Shown here: positions 18,008 to 20,068 of the stretch, piece by piece
Layout: every line of letters begins with the position of its first letter
Numbering within the stretch: position 1 is the stretch's first letter
Source of the DNA: Flavobacteriaceae bacterium UBA3179
GTDB taxonomy: Bacteria > Bacteroidota > Bacteroidia > Flavobacteriales > Flavobacteriaceae
DNA length: 20,068 bases
NCBI GenBank assembly: GCA_002364245.1
Contig: DEXR01000038.1
Location: 89,039 to 109,106, forward strand
Direction of reading: 5' to 3'
Made by a program: the position numbers and the translations under genes
Notes under the pieces: model-generated
Told to the model about the DNA's origin: nothing
Databases searched by the model: none
The model's input: the letters and a program-made list of their open reading frames with translations, nothing else

Positions 18008-18921
18008 TATAGTTTTTCTGCTACCCGCAATTTTGCACTACGAGCACGATTATTCTCTTTTATTTCCCCTTCCGAAGGGATTATAAATTTCCCCACTGGC
18101 TTAAAAGGCACTTCTACCCTTCCAAACACATCTTTTTCAGGTTGACCCTGAAACTGTCCATCCCGCATATACCGTTTCACTAAACGGTCCTCTAACGAAT
18201 GGTAACTTATTAAACTCAACCTGCCTCCAGGCTTTATGACCTCTTGCGTTTGCAATAAAAATTCTTTTAAAACCTCAAGCTCTTGATTTACCTCTATACG
18301 AATAGCTTGATAAATTTGAGCCAGTATTTTGTTCTCCCTGTGTTTTGGTAAAAAACGTCCTAATGCTTTTTTAAGCTGTTCGCTGGTTTTTATTTCACCA
18401 TCGTGCCTTGCTTCAACAATTACACGAGCCATTCCGGCCGCTGCTCTTAACTCACCGTACTGAGACAGTACACTTCGTAGCTGTTTTTCATCATAATTAT
18501 TAACCACATTAAAAGCTGAAAATTCACTCTTTTGGTTCATCCTCATATCTAAATCTGCCTCAAAGCGAGTTGAAAAACCACGTTCCGCAACATCAAATTG
18601 ATGCGATGAAACTCCAAAATCGCCTAAAATTCCGTCAACTTCTTTGTGACCGTAAAAGCGTAAGAAGCGCTTGAGAAATCTGAAATTTTCATTAATCAAC
18701 AAAAACCTCGGGTCGTCGATAGCATTCTCAAGCGCATCTTTGTCTTGGTCAAAGGCTATCAATTTTCCATGTTCACCAAGACGCTTTAATATTTCTCGCG
18801 AATGCCCACCCCCGCCAAAGGTTACATCTACATACACCCCATTAGGATCTACGTTTAACCCATCAACCGTTTCGGTTAACAATACCGGATTATGATATTC
18901 CATGGTCATCATCGTTGACAT
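18007..18921 (-). CDS. rsmH: RsmH, 16S rRNA (cytosine-1402-N4)-methyltransferase
   Basis: S-adenosylmethionine-dependent methyltransferase of the MraW family; it modifies C1402 in the decoding centre of 16S rRNA. Motifs: HNPVLL (10-15), the SAM loop VTFGGGGHS (33-41), FDQD (57-60), GDFGVSSHQFD (100-110), DMRM (125-128) and, near the end, SYHSLEDRLVKRYM. 304 residues, close to the 313 of E. coli. The frame opens at 18921, but family members usually start MEYHNPVLL, so the ATG at 18901-18903 is more likely; ATGs at 18910-18912 and 18907-18909 are also possible. All overlap the end of mraZ. Confidence 0.97.
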   Translation of the reverse strand: MSTMMTMEYHNPVLLTETVDGLNVDPNGVYVDVTFGGGGHSREILKRLGEHGKLIAFDQDKDALENAIDDPRFLLINENFRFLKRFLRFYGHKEVDGILGDFGVSSHQFDVAERGFSTRFEADLDMRMNQKSEFSAFNVVNNYDEKQLRSVLSQYGELRAAAGMARVIVEARHDGEIKTSEQLKKALGRFLPKHRENKILAQIYQAIRIEVNQELEVLKEFLLQTQEVIKPGGRLSLISYHSLEDRLVKRYMRDGQFQGQPEKDVFGRVEVPFKPVGKFIIPSEGEIKENNRARSAKLRVAEKL

Positions 18922-19363
18922 CGCCCATTACTTCCTCAGCCAGATCTGCAAAATCACTGGCAGCATCGTTAATGGCTTGTTCATATTTTTCTTTATCCCA
19001 AATTTCCACAATGTTAATTGCAGAAGAGAGCACTATTTCTTTACTTAAGCCAGCAAAAGACATCAAGTCTTTTGGTATTAACAACCTACCCGCAGCATCC
19101 AACTCCACCGTTTTAACTCCTGCGGTAAAACGACGAATAAAATCGTTGTTTTTACGGTTAAAACGATTTAGCTTACCCATTTTCGCCATCAACTCATTCC
19201 ACTCATCCATTGGATACAACTCAAGGCATGGTTGAAAAACTGCTCGCTTCACCACAAAACCATTTGGCGCTATTGGCGCTACTTGTTTTTTTAGTGCAGA
19301 CGGCATCATGACCCGACCTTTCGAGTCTGCTTTGCATTCATATGTACCTATTAAATTGAGCAC
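18890..19363 (-). CDS. mraZ: MraZ, transcriptional regulator of the dcw cluster
   Basis: 157 residues with two SpoVT/AbrB-like DNA-binding half-domains: the first has DSKGRVMMP (13-21), the second DAAGRLLIP (89-97). Known for the family: ring-shaped oligomers bind tandem short direct repeats upstream of mraZ; E. coli MraZ represses the dcw operon, and Mycoplasma MraZ acts as an activator. Tandem repeats of the expected kind lie just upstream (19411-19461). The start is GTG (19361-19363); an in-frame TAG lies six codons upstream with no ATG between, so GTG is well supported. First gene of the operon. The acidic C-terminal tail (about 137-157) has DDDD-like residues. Confidence 0.97.
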   Translation of the reverse strand: MLNLIGTYECKADSKGRVMMPSALKKQVAPIAPNGFVVKRAVFQPCLELYPMDEWNELMAKMGKLNRFNRKNNDFIRRFTAGVKTVELDAAGRLLIPKDLMSFAGLSKEIVLSSAINIVEIWDKEKYEQAINDAASDFADLAEEVMGDVNDDDHGIS

Positions 19364-19394
19364 TAAGGGGTTGCTTTTTGGCTATTAATAGTTT

Positions 19395-19402
19395 CAAATA
19401 TA
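19395..19402 (-). promoter_or_regulatory. Promoter -7 element of mraZ (dcw operon)
   Basis: Reading leftwards, TATATTTG matches the Bacteroidota -7 consensus TAnnTTTG exactly, about 31 nt before the mraZ GTG. The place where a -33 TTTG would be expected (about 19422-19425) lies inside the AAAGTGGTAA repeats and does not match, which suggests that activity depends on a bound regulator. Confidence 0.7.
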
Positions 19403-19410
19403 AAGAAGTT

Positions 19411-19461
19411 TTACCACTTTTTACCACTTTTTACCACTTTGTTGATAAGTTTTACCACTTA
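19411..19461 (-). promoter_or_regulatory. Tandem AAAGTGGTAA repeats, probable MraZ operator
   Basis: Three perfect head-to-tail copies of AAAGTGGTAA (reading leftwards) occupy 19411-19420, 19421-19430 and 19431-19440. A fourth copy, TAAGTGGTAA, lies at 19452-19461, 21 bp from the third, so the helical phase is kept. From published work, Mycoplasma MraZ binds repeats of AAAGTG[T/G] and E. coli MraZ binds TGGGN repeats, with about 10-bp spacing. The array lies directly upstream of the -7 element of mraZ and covers the -33 region. Binding by this MraZ is inferred. Confidence 0.8.
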
Positions 19462-19638
19462 CTGATTTCCCAACATCAAGAGCATATTTATTGTTAATAA
19501 CCTTTTTGAATTTAGGATCTTAGCAATTTCTTTACTAGAGAAAAGAACTATGCTCATTTTAAAATTTCCAGTAATGAACAAGATTTCATCATGACAATTA
19601 ATATTGCACTGTCTTTTAGGAAGAAAGGTATTGTTCTA
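19462..19638. other. Intergenic region between divergent mraZ and hydrolase genes
   Basis: AT-rich, with no gene-like frame, RNA or clear hairpin that I can see. It separates the mraZ operator from the promoter region of the plus-strand hydrolase gene. Confidence 0.55.
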
Positions 19639-19656
19639 TAATTTTGATTACTTTTG
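19639..19656 (+). promoter_or_regulatory. Candidate promoter of the alpha/beta hydrolase gene (two -7 boxes)
   Basis: Two exact matches to TAnnTTTG, TAATTTTG (19639-19646) and TACTTTTG (19649-19656), lie 10 bp apart and 40 and 30 bp before the ATG. Neither has a clear -33 TTTG at the usual spacing, so which one is used is open. Confidence 0.5.
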
Positions 19657-19678
19657 CTTCTTATAATTTCAGTATTGA

Positions 19679-20068
19679 ATGGCGAACCAAATACACGAAG
19701 AAGGAAAATTTAAGTATATAGAACTGGGCGAAGGAACGCCAGTTGTTGTTTTACACGGACTCATGGGTGGATTGAGCAACTTTGATGGAGTTACTGACTT
19801 TTTCCCCGAAAAAGGCTACAAAATCCTCATTCCCGAATTGCCAATTTACACGATGTCCTTATTAAAAACGAACGTAAAAAACTTCGCAAAATACGTTTCA
19901 GAATTTATTGACCACAAAGGCTTTGAAGAGGTTATCCTCTTGGGGAACTCGTTGGGTGGTCACATAGGGCTGCTTTGCACAAAATTATACCCTGAAAAAG
20001 TAAAAGCACTAGTAATTACTGGAAGTTCTGGCCTTTACGAAAGTGCTATGGGCGAAAGTTACCCAAAA
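19679..20068 (+). CDS. Alpha/beta hydrolase, 3' end outside window
   Basis: 130 codons from ATG 19679-19681 to the window edge, directly preceded by an in-frame TGA, which fixes the start region. The N-terminal half of an alpha/beta-hydrolase fold is visible: PVVVLHGLMGG (21-31) carries the HG oxyanion motif, and ILLGNSLGGH (86-95) is the nucleophile elbow with S91 in GNSLGG. The acid and histidine of the triad would lie in the missing part. No signal peptide is seen, so it is probably cytoplasmic. The substrate is unknown. It is divergent from mraZ and not part of the dcw operon; from memory, a hydrolase in this place is common in flavobacteria. Confidence 0.9.
   Translation, partial: MANQIHEEGKFKYIELGEGTPVVVLHGLMGGLSNFDGVTDFFPEKGYKILIPELPIYTMSLLKTNVKNFAKYVSEFIDHKGFEEVILLGNSLGGHIGLLCTKLYPEKVKALVITGSSGLYESAMGESYPK

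Noticed and set aside
18915..19235. Open frame of 106 codons on the plus strand
   Set aside because: Antisense to mraZ, low-complexity serine- and alanine-rich product with no domain; a shadow of mraZ codon use.
19411..19461. CRISPR-like repeats
   Set aside because: The repeat unit is only 10 bp, mostly without spacers, and sits in a promoter; the MraZ operator explains it better.

Overview
The window is a piece of a chromosome from a member of the Bacteroidota, most likely a Flavobacteriaceae species. The evidence is the low GC content, a SusC/RagA-type TonB-dependent receptor, promoter -7 boxes of the form TAnnTTTG, few Shine-Dalgarno sequences, and the family-specific features of the division proteins. 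Species cannot be named from the sequence alone.

Layout, left to right. 1-2740 (minus) is the 5' 913 codons of a SusC-like outer-membrane receptor whose 3' end lies outside the window. 2741-3154 is a non-coding AT-rich gap holding a perfect 14-bp inverted repeat with a 1-nt centre. 3155-3743 (minus) holds yqeY, then tRNA-Arg(TCG), then a rho-independent terminator; gene and tRNA are probably one transcript. 3799-3831 is a strong hairpin terminator. From 19363 down to 3850 (minus) runs an uninterrupted division and cell wall (dcw) cluster of 13 genes: mraZ, rsmH, ftsL, ftsI, murE, mraY, murD, ftsW, murG, murC, ftsQ, ftsA, ftsZ. Gaps are at most 43 nt and many genes overlap, so one long operon is the simplest reading. 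19364-19678 is a divergent intergenic region with the mraZ promoter and an array of 10-bp repeats. From 19679 (plus) an alpha/beta hydrolase gene runs off the right edge.

How the genes work together: MurE, MurD, MurC, MraY and MurG build lipid II; FtsW polymerises it and FtsI cross-links it at the septum; FtsQ and FtsL are membrane scaffolds; FtsA ties FtsZ filaments to the membrane; RsmH methylates 16S rRNA; MraZ is the probable regulator of the operon. murF and a D-Ala-D-Ala ligase gene, present in the E. coli cluster, are absent here.

I did not find a previously undescribed system: the window is mainly a canonical dcw locus. The points most worth a second look are the tandem AAAGTGGTAA repeats upstream of mraZ (a likely MraZ operator, close to the sites described for Mycoplasma and E. 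coli MraZ), the very long FtsZ with its C-terminal peptide placed internally and followed by a distinct tail, the perfect palindrome upstream of the susC-like gene, and the use of GTG starts at mraZ, ftsI, murE and murG.
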